DNA from: Xanthomonas bonasiae
GTDB lineage: Bacteria; Pseudomonadota; Gammaproteobacteria; Xanthomonadales; Xanthomonadaceae
NCBI RefSeq assembly: GCF_017163705.1
Contig: NZ_JAFIWB010000026.1
Span: 22,539 to 86,538, forward strand
Length of the DNA: 64,000 bases
Direction: 5' to 3'
Shown here: in pieces, positions 48,401 to 56,148 of the stretch
Layout: every line of letters begins with the position of its first letter
Position numbering within the stretch: position 1 is the stretch's first letter
Made by a program: the position numbers and the translations under genes
Notes under the pieces: generated by a model
Databases searched by the model: none
What the model was told of the DNA's origin: nothing
Seen by the model: only the letters and a program-made list of their open reading frames with translations

Positions 48401-48729
48401 CCGGTCATTTCCGTGCCGGTCGAGTCCACCCATGGCGCATAGCTGGTGGCCGGGTTGTAGTAGATGGTATTGCGCGCATAGGTCTTCGATGCGACGTCGG
48501 ACACGGTGCTGGTCGCCGGCACGCTGTCCGGCATGTAGGTGTAGTCCATGGATCCCGAATCGTCGAGGATAAACAGGATGTTGGGCGCCACCGTGGTGTC
48601 GGTGATGAGCGGATTGTCGGGAAGCTCCAGGCCGCTGGTCGCCGCCGCGGCAGGCATCGAGACCACCACAGGCAGGCACGACAGCGTCAGACCGATGCGG
48701 ATGCCGCGCACGCGCGCCATTGCGCTCAT
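45439..48729 (-). CDS. pilY1: Pilus tip-associated protein PilY1
   Basis: 1096 residues. A signal peptide (IGLTLSCLPVVVSMPAAAA) is followed by a von Willebrand A-like domain beginning ILFILDDSGSM, a MIDAS-like motif. The C-terminal half is a beta-propeller (YVGANDGMLHAFDAGTG, VLVAEDPGTSATWVFFGTGRYL) that holds the calcium loop WDADGSGTVDYVYAGD, like the one needed for pilus retraction control in Pseudomonas. A second D-rich loop is FDLDGNGSTSNDTLIT. It overlaps pilX by 4 bp. Likely at the pilus tip, acting in adhesion and twitching. Confidence 0.95.
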   Translation of the reverse strand: MSAMARVRGIRIGLTLSCLPVVVSMPAAAATSGLELPDNPLITDTTVAPNILFILDDSGSMDYTYMPDSVPATSTVSDVASKTYARNTIYYNPATSYAPWVDSTGTEMTGGTSYDSVYSSLESASGSTTSLYASVQTFYVPKNTASTDTAVYLANGANYYRYQILTSGAIYRSEYTTYSAANTPAGASSMGCATSTSGSGWRNCVRTTPTGRSEAAERSNFAIWYSYFRTRNKVAKASAGRAFSELGSNVRVGFRTIWARQLHTLSSNYITNAYPIPVNNNDGLFVDPNGTTGANNNRTLWYDRLYSANASDSTPLRGALASAGTYFSSTASAGPYGPESDTNQYACRQNFAILTTDGYWNESGYTPAAGEQDNASGSTISGPSGNTYTYTPARPYSSAYADTLADVAMRYWKNDLRSDLSNIVPTNSDDPAFWQHMVTFGISIGAAGTLDPSTDLAAITAGTLSWPKPVNNTIVNIDDLWHATVNGHGSFVVASDPDSFVTALQSALAAITERTGSGSNISATSTSLSSSTQLFSALYVSGTWSGQLLACAATVSTCNASSASWLATAGMPAATARTIVTYENAAGASFPTTTQQTTLGGADIASYLRGDQSNEKQNGGTLRNRSTVLGDIVDSTPAYVGDTGTVYVGANDGMLHAFDAGTGAELFAYVPGALAMRDLATLADPDYTHQFFVDGPVVASTRTQTSGRNILVGALGRGGKGLYALDVSSPTAFSASSVLWEKTETSAGNMGQVLGQPFIAKLNNGVTALVTGNGINSGNGHAVLLVYNLSTGALIRELDTGSGGTTTATSNGLFAPTGWDADGSGTVDYVYAGDLQGHVWKFDLSASAAASWSVGNGAAALFSATSSAGVAQPITGGVLVAEDPGTSATWVFFGTGRYLVKSDIQDTSVQTMYGIIDAGATVARSGLTARSIAVSTTSSGYSVRGFQSYAALPAGSQGWSLDLLTDASNPQGERVVGTPVISGTTLVFSSIIPSSSACQSNGTSYVNAISAFTGTSTKTGYFDLDGNGSTSNDTLITSAGASVAVGSVAISSGMASVAALLNGKLVVSDSSGTSTSLATSAISPSRVSWREVIKEK

Positions 48730-49265
48730 TTGGCCACCAGATAGTTGGTTTGCAGGATCACCGCGGCGCGGTCGTTGCCGGCGCTGCGCGCAGTGATCCG
48801 GTAGCGCCGCATGTCGCAGTTGGCATCGGTGGACGCGGTGGATTTGGAGGTGGTGCAGTTCGGCCCGTAGGCGCCGTCGCCCATGTACTCGACGATGTAG
48901 CTGGTGGTGATGGCCGCATCGTTGTTGCCGGTCTTGCTCGCCGTCGCCCAGCCGCCGAAGCCGCTGTCCAGCCAGCGATCGGTCGCGCCCGCGAGCGGCG
49001 TGGCGCACACGCCGCCGTTGCACCCGCTGCTGGGCACGCTGATGCCGGCGGAGATCGCGGTCTCGGCGATGCGCAGCGCCGACTCGGCCGACTGGAACTG
49101 GCGGGTGCGGTCTAGCAGATTCGCGCTCATCCGTTCCTCCAGCGCGGTGCTGCGCAGCACCGCCACCGCGAGCAGCGACATGATCAACAGCAGGATCAGC
49201 GCCACCAGCAGCGAAATGCCGCGTTGCGGCGCGGCGCCCGGGACCGGGGTTTTCGGCATGTTCAT
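48726..49265 (-). CDS. pilX: Type IV pilus assembly protein PilX
   Basis: 179 residues. The leader ends QRG, then ISLLVALILLLIMSLLAVAVLRS, a pilin-like N-terminal helix that lacks the usual Glu at +5, as PilX proteins do. The globular domain has four cysteines and ends QTNYLVAK. The start ATG 49265 overlaps the pilW stop by 4 bp. PilX forms part of the minor-pilin priming complex. Confidence 0.9.
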   Translation of the reverse strand: MNMPKTPVPGAAPQRGISLLVALILLLIMSLLAVAVLRSTALEERMSANLLDRTRQFQSAESALRIAETAISAGISVPSSGCNGGVCATPLAGATDRWLDSGFGGWATASKTGNNDAAITTSYIVEYMGDGAYGPNCTTSKSTASTDANCDMRRYRITARSAGNDRAAVILQTNYLVAK

Positions 49266-50176
49266 CCGTCGCGATTCCTCAGGCCGACCACGTGCACCAG
49301 CGATCGCTGCAGCACCTTGCCGTCGCTGCCCACCTTGTCCGGGCTGTCCACGGTCAGCGCGATGCGCACCGCGACCACGCTCGACCAGTCGCTGACCGCC
49401 GCCGCATCGACATAGCCGCTCGCACCGCTGACCAGGTAGCTCAGCGCCATCGCCGACACGCCCTGCGCCACCTCTTCCTGCTTCAGCGCTCCGGCATACA
49501 GGCGGCTGCGGTACAGCGAGGTGCTGCCGTTGCCGTTGTAGGCGACATACCAGCGCAGCGCATTGAAGCGCGCCACCGCGGCATTGGCGGCATAGCTGAT
49601 GGTGCCGGGATGGGAGAGGCTGGTCGTGGCGACGCTGGAGGCGGCGAACACGCTGCTGGTGTTGCCGTCGCACACCAGCAGCACGTCGCCGCTGACGAAA
49701 TCGTGCAGGCTGCCGTTCAAGGTGAAGACGGTGCCGCTGTCGGCGGCGACGGAGGCGACGTAGTCGCTGCCGGAGAACATCTGCAGCGCCGCGGTGCCGG
49801 CCACGCGCGCGCCCTTGCCGCTGCCGAACGCAGGCGTGGCATCGGAAAACTCGGTGCTGGAGGAATAGCCCTTCAGCGCGTCGCCCCAGCGGCTCAGGCT
49901 GCCCCACCACGCGCTGCTGCTCAACGTGTTGGTCAAGGCCCGACTGGTACAGGCGCTGCCGCCGGCCACGCGCAGGTCGCGCGACATCAGGTCGAAGGCG
50001 GTACGTGCGCTTTCCTGGATGCGGCTCAGGCCTTCGGTGCTGCGGTAGGTCTGCTGGTTGCTGAGGAAGATCCCGATCGCCGCGATCGTCACCATCAGGC
50101 CGAGCATCATCCCGACCATCAACTCGATCAGGCCGAATCCCGCCGCGCCCTGCCGCGAACGCGCCCGGGCGCTCAC
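49262..50176 (-). CDS. pilW: Type IV pilus assembly protein PilW
   Basis: 304 residues starting at GTG 50176. The leader ends AAG, then FGLIELMVGMMLGLMVTIAAIGIFLSNQQTYR, with Glu at +5. The block SRIQESARTAFDLMSRDLRVAGG is the PilW signature. It ends VHVVGLRNRDG. It is coupled at both ends by 4-bp overlaps to pilV and pilX. Confidence 0.92.
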   Translation of the reverse strand: MSARARSRQGAAGFGLIELMVGMMLGLMVTIAAIGIFLSNQQTYRSTEGLSRIQESARTAFDLMSRDLRVAGGSACTSRALTNTLSSSAWWGSLSRWGDALKGYSSSTEFSDATPAFGSGKGARVAGTAALQMFSGSDYVASVAADSGTVFTLNGSLHDFVSGDVLLVCDGNTSSVFAASSVATTSLSHPGTISYAANAAVARFNALRWYVAYNGNGSTSLYRSRLYAGALKQEEVAQGVSAMALSYLVSGASGYVDAAAVSDWSSVVAVRIALTVDSPDKVGSDGKVLQRSLVHVVGLRNRDG

Positions 50177-50652
50177 AGCTGGGTGCTCATGCTGACGGTG
50201 TAGCGCGCCGCGCCGCTGCCGACGCCGCTGGCCGACGCATCGCTGGCGCGGCTGTCGTCCCAGTCCACGGTGACCGTGCACAGGCCGCTGCTGCAGCTGA
50301 CCGTGCCGCAGGCGCTGGCGCCGACCATGCTGTGCAGCGACTGCATCCACCCGTTCAGGTCGGTGGCGGCCAGCGTGCCGGCGGCGGGCACCGTGCAGGT
50401 GCGGCTGAGCGCATAGCCTCCGGTCAGGGACACGCTGCGGTTCACCCGCATCGCGTCCAGCAGGGTCGTGACCAGCACCACCGCCTGGCTGCGCTGCATC
50501 GCGCTGTGGTTGTTGCGCAGCGCGGTGGCCTGCATCGCGGCGATGCCGAGCAGGCCGATCCCCAGGATCAACACCGCGATCAGCACTTCCAGCAGCAACT
50601 CGCCCGCCTGGCGGCGCGGCCCCGGCGTGCGTGGCGGCAAACGCTCACTCAT
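50173..50652 (-). CDS. pilV: Type IV pilus modification protein PilV
   Basis: 159 residues. The helix EVLIAVLILGIGLLGIAAMQATALRNNHSA is the PilV signature. The prepilin site reads AG, then ELLLE, so position +1 is Glu rather than the usual Phe or Met, while Glu +5 is kept. Cysteines in ACGTVSCSSGLC form a tight cluster. The start ATG 50652 overlaps the fimT-like gene end by 8 bp. Confidence 0.9.
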   Translation of the reverse strand: MSERLPPRTPGPRRQAGELLLEVLIAVLILGIGLLGIAAMQATALRNNHSAMQRSQAVVLVTTLLDAMRVNRSVSLTGGYALSRTCTVPAAGTLAATDLNGWMQSLHSMVGASACGTVSCSSGLCTVTVDWDDSRASDASASGVGSGAARYTVSMSTQL

Positions 50653-51229
50653 CGGCGGGCGCGGCACAGGCCGCCTCGGTATTCTCGCTGCTGATCGCCA
50701 CCCGGCTGCCGGCCGCGATGCCGATCCGGCGCTGGTTGTTCTCGGGACGGCTGACCGCCATGCACACCGCGATGCTGGCCGCCAGCAGGCCGTTGCTGGC
50801 GTCGCGCGCCAGGCCATCGGGATAGAACACGACCGCGGCGCCGTTGTCGTTGACCGCAGGGCTCGCGTGCACCTGCACCGAGGGATTGACCAGGTTCGCC
50901 CGCAGCAGCTCGCCGCTGCTGGAGACGCGCACGATCCACCCGGACCAGGCGACGCCAGCGCCGGCACAGCTGCTGCCGTCGCTGCTGCGGCAAAGCGCCA
51001 CCTTGGCGTTGCGACGCACGGCTTCCGAGCGCGCCAGCTGCAGCGATGCCACCAGTTCGTTGGCCTGCGCCACCAGGCGATTGCCGTTGATCAGCGCGGC
51101 GAAGGCGGGAACCGCCATCGCCAGCACGATCGCCAGCACGGCGATCGTCACCATCAACTCGATCAGGCTGAATCCGCCAGCGCACCCGCCGGCCCTGGGC
51201 CAGACCTGGCCTTTGGCTCGATACCGCAT
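50645..51229 (-). CDS. fimT: GspH/FimT family pseudopilin
   Basis: 194 residues. The leader ends GG, then FSLIELMVTIAVLAIVLAMAVPAFAALI. The FimT/GspH block LVASLQLARSEAVRRNAKVALC follows, with SGWIVRV and FYPDGLA in the beta domain. ATG 51229 has GGAGGGGG directly upstream, spaced tightly. It is the first gene of a six-gene minus-strand operon (fimT-pilV-pilW-pilX-pilY1-pilE) that builds the pilus initiation complex. The promoter must lie in 51230-51400. Confidence 0.92.
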   Translation of the reverse strand: MRYRAKGQVWPRAGGCAGGFSLIELMVTIAVLAIVLAMAVPAFAALINGNRLVAQANELVASLQLARSEAVRRNAKVALCRSSDGSSCAGAGVAWSGWIVRVSSSGELLRANLVNPSVQVHASPAVNDNGAAVVFYPDGLARDASNGLLAASIAVCMAVSRPENNQRRIGIAAGSRVAISSENTEAACAAPADE

Positions 51230-51586
51230 GCCCCCTCCCCCGTCGATCCACTGTCGCTGGCGGGCGGCAAAGCCCTCCCGCCGGCGAACGACCGGACCGC
51301 CTCGTCTTGGATACGAATCGACATGAATCCCACGGCGCCGGCGTACCGACGCACCCAGCGGCGACACCGCGCCTTGCGAATCTAGTGCCCGGGCGTGGCA
51401 GGCCATTGCCAGGATGTGCGCTTGCCGGCAACGCTCTGGCACACGACCCGCCGCTCCTGCCGCGCTTGTCCGCGGTGCCCGCCACGCCGCAAACCGGCCG
51501 CTCCGGCCCGGCGCCCCGATGGCGCGCCACCGCCGCGCGGCGCTTCCAGTAGAATCGGCCCCATCCGCCGCCCGCCGTGATCCGCC
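51230..51586. other. Divergent intergenic region between fimT and the BtuM-like gene
   Basis: 357 bp with no supportable gene. It carries the promoters of the pilus operon (minus) and the cobalamin pair (plus). A TAGAAT box at 51550-51555 is a candidate -10 for the plus side. I looked for a cobalamin riboswitch B12 box and found none, and for a -24/-12 sigma-54 site and found none with right spacing. Confidence 0.5.
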
Positions 51587-52171
51587 ATGACCCCTTCCAG
51601 CCACCGCCTTCCCGCCCTGCTCCTGCTGGCAGCGCTGCTGGCCGCGACCCGCATCAACCATTTCGGCGCGATTCCGGACGCCTCCTGGGCGGTGTTCTTC
51701 GTCGGCGGCTTCTACCTGCGCGGCTGGACCCGCTGGGCGTTCCCGGGACTGATGGCGCTGGCGGTGCTGGTCGACTACCTGGTGATCCGTGGCCAGGGCC
51801 TGAGCTTCTGGCAGCACTACTGCGTGTCGCCGGCATACTGGTGCCTGATCCCGGCCTACTTCGCGCTGTGGGCCGGCGGCAGCTGGCTGGCGCGGCGCTA
51901 CCGCGGCGCCGACTGGCGCGCGCTGGGCCTTACCGCCGCCAGCCTGGTGGTGGCGGTGGCGGTGTGCCACCTGATCGCGCAGGGCAGCTTCTACTGGGTC
52001 AGCCGCAGCGTGCCGAACCCGACCGTTGCCGGCTGGTGGCAGAACTACAGCGACTGGCTGCTGCCGTACCTGGGCAGTGCGGCGCTGTACACCGCGCTGG
52101 CCGCGGCGGTCCAGGTCGGCGTCGAGCAGCTGGCGCGGCTGGGCCAGCGCGGCCAGCCCGCCGGCCACTGA
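51587..52171 (+). CDS. btuM: BtuM-like cobalamin membrane transporter (solitary S-component)
   Basis: 194 residues with about six membrane segments. TRINHFGAIPDASWAVFFVGGFYL (about 21-44) resembles ECF S-components, and a cysteine at residue 79 in FWQHYCVSPAYW matches the position of Cys80, the cobalt ligand of Thiobacillus BtuM. It lies 21 bp before a cobalamin adenosyltransferase gene, so vitamin B12 uptake is the best guess. The name is by size, topology, the cysteine and context, not by an alignment. ATG 51587. Confidence 0.6.
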   Translation: MTPSSHRLPALLLLAALLAATRINHFGAIPDASWAVFFVGGFYLRGWTRWAFPGLMALAVLVDYLVIRGQGLSFWQHYCVSPAYWCLIPAYFALWAGGSWLARRYRGADWRALGLTAASLVVAVAVCHLIAQGSFYWVSRSVPNPTVAGWWQNYSDWLLPYLGSAALYTALAAAVQVGVEQLARLGQRGQPAGH

Positions 52172-52192
52172 GCCGGGGCCGGATCGCCGCCG

Positions 52193-52747
52193 ATGGGCAA
52201 TCGTCTCTCCAAGATCTATACACGCACCGGCGACGACGGCAGCACCGGCCTGGGCGACGGCAACCGGGTCGGCAAGGATTCGGCGCGGGTGGCCGCCTAC
52301 GGCACCGTCGACGAGGCCAATTCGGCGATCGGCGTGGTCCTGGCCAGTCCGCTGGCCGACGACGTCCGCACCCTGCTGACCGCGATCCAGCATCAGCTGT
52401 TCGACCTGGGCGGCGAGCTGTGCATTCCCGGCCATGCGGCGATCCACGACGCCGACATCGACGCGCTCGAGCAGCACCTGGACCGCTACAACGACACCCT
52501 GCCCGCGCTGAAGGACTTCATCCTACCGGCCGGCGGCGAGGCCGCGGCGCGCTGCCACCTGGCGCGCACCATCGTGCGCCGCGCCGAGCGCGAGACCGTG
52601 GCGCTGTCGCGCCAGGACGCGGTGCGGCCGGAGGCGGTGCGCTACCTCAACCGCCTGTCCGACCTGCTGTTCGTGCTGGCGCGGGTGCTGGCCCGGGCCG
52701 ATGGCCAGGGCGAAGTGCTGTGGCGCCACGACCGCCGCCAGGCCTGA
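52193..52747 (+). CDS. Cob(I)alamin adenosyltransferase (PduO type)
   Basis: 184 residues. The N-terminal IYTRTGDDGSTGLGDGNRVGKDSARVAAYGTVDEANS holds the ATP-binding motif of PduO-type enzymes, and VRRAERETVAL and YLNRLSDLLFVLARVL are the other family blocks. It converts cob(I)alamin to adenosylcobalamin. ATG 52193. It follows the BtuM-like gene by 21 bp, so the two probably form a salvage operon; no other cobalamin synthesis genes are in the window. Confidence 0.93.
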   Translation: MGNRLSKIYTRTGDDGSTGLGDGNRVGKDSARVAAYGTVDEANSAIGVVLASPLADDVRTLLTAIQHQLFDLGGELCIPGHAAIHDADIDALEQHLDRYNDTLPALKDFILPAGGEAAARCHLARTIVRRAERETVALSRQDAVRPEAVRYLNRLSDLLFVLARVLARADGQGEVLWRHDRRQA

Positions 52748-52781
52748 GCGGCAGCGGCGGCGCGCAGACCGGGCGGCAGGC

Positions 52782-53687
52782 ATGCTGATCTATACCCATC
52801 CCGCGTGCCTGGGCCATGATCCCGGCCCGGAGCATCCGGAGCGGCCGGAACGCCTGCAGGCCGTCACGGCGGCGCTGCGCGAGGCCTTTCCCGACCTGCA
52901 ATGGCGCGAGGCCCCGCTGGCCAAGCTCGGCGACCTGGCCCGGGTCCACGAGCGCGAGCTGATCGACAACGTGCTGGCCGACATCGACGGCAAGCGCATG
53001 CTCGACGTGGACACGGTGATCTCGCCCGGCTCGCGCGCCGCCGCCCTGCGCGCCGCCGGCGCCGGCCTGGCCGCGGTGGACGCGGTGATGCGCGGCGAGA
53101 CCGACACCGCCTTTTGCGCGGTGCGCCCGCCCGGCCATCACGCCACCGCCGCCACCGCGATGGGCTTCTGCCTGTTCAACAACATCGCCGTGGCCGCCGC
53201 CCACGCGCGCGACACGCACGGCCTGGAACGGATCGCCATCGTCGACTTCGATGTGCATCACGGCAACGGCACCCAGGCGATCTTCGAGCGCGATCCGCAC
53301 GTGCAGTACTTCAGCACCCACCAGTCCGGGCTGTTCCCCAACTCGGGCGGGGTCCACGACCGCGGCGTCGGCAACCTGCACAACGCGCTGCTGCCGCCGG
53401 GCAGCGGCGGCTTCCGTTTCCGCAACACCTGGGCCGACCAGATGCTGCCGCTGCTGGACGCGTTCAAGCCGCAGCTGCTGCTGATCTCGGCCGGCTTCGA
53501 CGCGCATATGCGCGACCCGCTGGCCGACCTGATGCTGGAGACCGAGGACTTCGGCTGGCTCACCGCGGAGCTGCGCGCGCTGGCCGAACGGCATGCGCGC
53601 GGCCGCGTGGTGTCGCTGCTGGAAGGCGGTTACGACCTGCAGGCGCTGCGCGAATGCAGCGTCGCCCACGTCGACGCGCTGCGCTGA
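52782..53687 (+). CDS. Histone-deacetylase family (acetoin utilisation-like) amidohydrolase
   Basis: 301 residues, zinc-dependent deacylase. Active-site blocks are RPPGHHATAATAMGFCLFNN with the His pair, VDFDVHHGNGTQAIF with metal-binding Asp/His, STHQSGLFPNSGG and LISAGFDAHMRDPLADLML. Full length for the class II-like bacterial type. The substrate could be an acylated polyamine or protein. ATG 52782 is 34 bp after the adenosyltransferase gene, so co-transcription is possible although functions look unrelated. Confidence 0.92.
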   Translation: MLIYTHPACLGHDPGPEHPERPERLQAVTAALREAFPDLQWREAPLAKLGDLARVHERELIDNVLADIDGKRMLDVDTVISPGSRAAALRAAGAGLAAVDAVMRGETDTAFCAVRPPGHHATAATAMGFCLFNNIAVAAAHARDTHGLERIAIVDFDVHHGNGTQAIFERDPHVQYFSTHQSGLFPNSGGVHDRGVGNLHNALLPPGSGGFRFRNTWADQMLPLLDAFKPQLLLISAGFDAHMRDPLADLMLETEDFGWLTAELRALAERHARGRVVSLLEGGYDLQALRECSVAHVDALR

Positions 53688-53711
53688 GGCCGGCCCGGGC
53701 GGATGAACCCC

Positions 53712-53729
53712 GTCCCCCGGCCGGGGGAC
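53712..53729. promoter_or_regulatory. 18-bp perfect palindrome before lptD
   Basis: GTCCCCCGG directly joined to CCGGGGGAC, starting 24 bp after the deacylase stop. It could be a terminator stem without T run or an operator for lptD, whose start follows 68 bp later. Confidence 0.4.
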
Positions 53730-53796
53730 GTCTTCATTGCCCCCATGCATGGGATGGGGCAAGCTAGCGGTCGTTTTAGCCCGATACCTGACGCGC

Positions 53797-56148
53797 GTGC
53801 GCCGAGCCCTCCGCCTGCTACCCCTTCCGTTCAGTATCGCTCTCTGCCTGCCGGCGATGGCGGCCGAGAAGCCGCCCAATTGGGGCCTGTGCCCGACCCC
53901 GGACGTGCTGCCCAAGTTCGACGACGCGCCCAAGGTCGACCCGAAACTGGCCGCGATCCGCGATCAGCAGCCGACCGATATCGTCGGCGACAAGCTGTCC
54001 GGCACCACCACGGTTCCCAACTACACCGGCAACGTCGCGCTCAAGCGCGGCGACCAGTTCATGGGCACCGACAGCCTGCGCGTGGATACCGAGACCGGCA
54101 ACTACATTGCCGAGGGCCACGTGCGCTACCAGGATTCGTCGATCCGCATGGTCGCCGACCGCGCCGAAGGCAACCAGGACACCGACACCCACAAGATCAC
54201 CAACATCCGCTACCAGCTGATCGAGCGCCGCGGCAACGGCAAGGCCGACTCGGTCGACCTGCAGGGCGCGCTGGGACAGATGCACCGCTCCACCTACACC
54301 ACCTGCGATCCCTCGCAGCAGGTGTGGGAGCTGCACGCGCCGGAGATCGACGTCGACAACGACGAGGGCTTCGGCACCGCGCGCAACGCGATCCTGAAGA
54401 TCTACAACGTGCCGATCCTGTACGCGCCGTGGTTCAAGTTCCCGATCGACGACCGTCGCACCAGCGGCTTCCTGTTCCCGGCGATCGGCATGTCCAGCCG
54501 CAACGGCTTCGATTACATGCAGCCGTATTACCTCAATCTGGCGCCGAACTACGATGCCACGCTGTATCCGCGCTACATGAGTTCGCGCGGCTTCATGCTC
54601 GGCAGCGAGTTCCGCTACCTGTACGACGGCGGCAAGGGCGAGGTCGAGGCGACCTACATGCCCGACGACCAGTTGCGCGACAAGGACCGCGGCAAGTTCG
54701 AATACCAGGGTTACCACAACATCGATTCGCACTGGCAGGCCCGCGCCTCGGTGGCCTGGGTCAGCGACGAGCGCTATACGGAAGACTTCTCCAACCGCCT
54801 GCTCGGCAACGCGGTGTCCAATCTGCAGAGCACGGTCGGCATCTACGGCACCGGTGAGACCTGGACCGCCGGGTTGATGGCCGACCGCTGGCAGCTGACC
54901 GACTACACCCTGACCGAGGACGCGCTGCCGTACAACCGTCAGCCGCGCGCCTTCTTCAACTGGGATCAATCATTCGGCAACTACTTCGAGGCCGGCATCT
55001 ACAGCGAAGCAGTGCGCTTCGTGCACGACGACATCCATGAGAAAACCACGGACGGCACTTATGAACGTACCGGCAAGGTCACCGAAAAGGCCGGCGGCAG
55101 CCGCCTGGATCTCAAGCCCTACATCTCGATGCCGCTGGCCGGCGCGGCCTGGTTCCTGAAGCCGACCGTGGCCTGGCGCTACACCGCCTACCAGCTGGAC
55201 AAGGATCTGGCGGCCACGCTGGGCGGCGACACCTCGCCCTCGCGCAGCCTGCCGATCACCACCGTCGATGCCGGCCTGTATTTCGACCGCGACGCCAAAT
55301 TCGGCGACACCAGCTACCTGCAGACCCTGGAGCCGCGGCTGTTCTATCTGTACACGCCGTACCGCAACCAGGACGACCTGCCGATCTTCGACACGCGCGA
55401 ATTCACCTTCAGCTGGGGCCAGCTGTTCCGCGATTCGCGCTACACCGGCGCCGATCGTCAGAACGACGCCAACCAGATGACGTTGGCGCTGAGCTCGCGC
55501 CTGCTGCGCCAGGACGACGGCAAGGAAAAGCTGTCGGTCAGCCTCGGCCAGATCCTGTACTTCAACGATTCCAGGGTCAGCCTTCCCGGCAGCAACACCA
55601 CCATCGAGCAGGGCAAGTCGGCGTGGATCGCCGACGCCAACTACATGATCAACGACCGCTGGACGATGGGCGCCACCTACCAGTGGGACCCCAAGTACCG
55701 GCGCAAGGACCTGGCCAGCTTCCGCACCCGCTATCTGCTGCCGGGCGACGGCATCATCAACGTCAGCTACCGCTTCCGCCGCGACCTGCTGGAGCAGACC
55801 GACGTGTCGGTGCTGTACCCGATCAACCCGACCTGGAGCCTGGTCGGGCGCCACTACTATTCGCTGGAAGACAGCAAGCCGCTGGAAATCATCGCCGGCG
55901 TGCAGTGGGACAGCTGCTGCCTCGCCGTGCGCGCATTGGCACGGCGCTACGTGCGCAACCGCGAAGGCGATCTGGACACCGCGTTCCAGGTCGAGTTCGT
56001 GCTGAAGGGACTCTCCTCGCTTGGCCAGGACACGGACCGCGTTCTGCGCCGTGCTATTCTCGGCTACAACCGCGACGACCTGTACTTGGTCCCGCCCAGC
56101 AACACCACGACCGATCCGGACGCTTACGATCCGAACCTGATTCCATGA
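53797..56148 (+). CDS. lptD: LPS-assembly outer membrane protein LptD
   Basis: 783 residues from GTG 53797; the signal peptide RRALRLLPLPFSIALCLPAMA fits best with this start, though ATG 53749 is in frame. The OstA-like N-terminal domain runs to about 200 (NYTGNVALKRGDQFMGTDSLRVD). The beta-barrel follows, with YAPWFKFPIDDRRTSGFLFP, SSRNGFDYMQPYYLNLAPNYDATL and the C-terminal WDSCCLAVRALARR, which holds the cysteine pair of the LptD disulfides. LptD inserts LPS into the outer leaflet. It overlaps surA by 4 bp. Confidence 0.95.
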   Translation: MRRALRLLPLPFSIALCLPAMAAEKPPNWGLCPTPDVLPKFDDAPKVDPKLAAIRDQQPTDIVGDKLSGTTTVPNYTGNVALKRGDQFMGTDSLRVDTETGNYIAEGHVRYQDSSIRMVADRAEGNQDTDTHKITNIRYQLIERRGNGKADSVDLQGALGQMHRSTYTTCDPSQQVWELHAPEIDVDNDEGFGTARNAILKIYNVPILYAPWFKFPIDDRRTSGFLFPAIGMSSRNGFDYMQPYYLNLAPNYDATLYPRYMSSRGFMLGSEFRYLYDGGKGEVEATYMPDDQLRDKDRGKFEYQGYHNIDSHWQARASVAWVSDERYTEDFSNRLLGNAVSNLQSTVGIYGTGETWTAGLMADRWQLTDYTLTEDALPYNRQPRAFFNWDQSFGNYFEAGIYSEAVRFVHDDIHEKTTDGTYERTGKVTEKAGGSRLDLKPYISMPLAGAAWFLKPTVAWRYTAYQLDKDLAATLGGDTSPSRSLPITTVDAGLYFDRDAKFGDTSYLQTLEPRLFYLYTPYRNQDDLPIFDTREFTFSWGQLFRDSRYTGADRQNDANQMTLALSSRLLRQDDGKEKLSVSLGQILYFNDSRVSLPGSNTTIEQGKSAWIADANYMINDRWTMGATYQWDPKYRRKDLASFRTRYLLPGDGIINVSYRFRRDLLEQTDVSVLYPINPTWSLVGRHYYSLEDSKPLEIIAGVQWDSCCLAVRALARRYVRNREGDLDTAFQVEFVLKGLSSLGQDTDRVLRRAILGYNRDDLYLVPPSNTTTDPDAYDPNLIP

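Noticed and set aside
51380..51450. Sigma-54 type -24/-12 promoter for the pilus operon
   Set aside because: A TGGCA followed by a TGC is visible on the minus strand, but the GG-to-GC spacing is one base short of the required 10.
51230..51586. Cobalamin riboswitch before the BtuM-like gene
   Set aside because: Expected from the B12 context, but no B12-box-like core or matching stem set could be seen.
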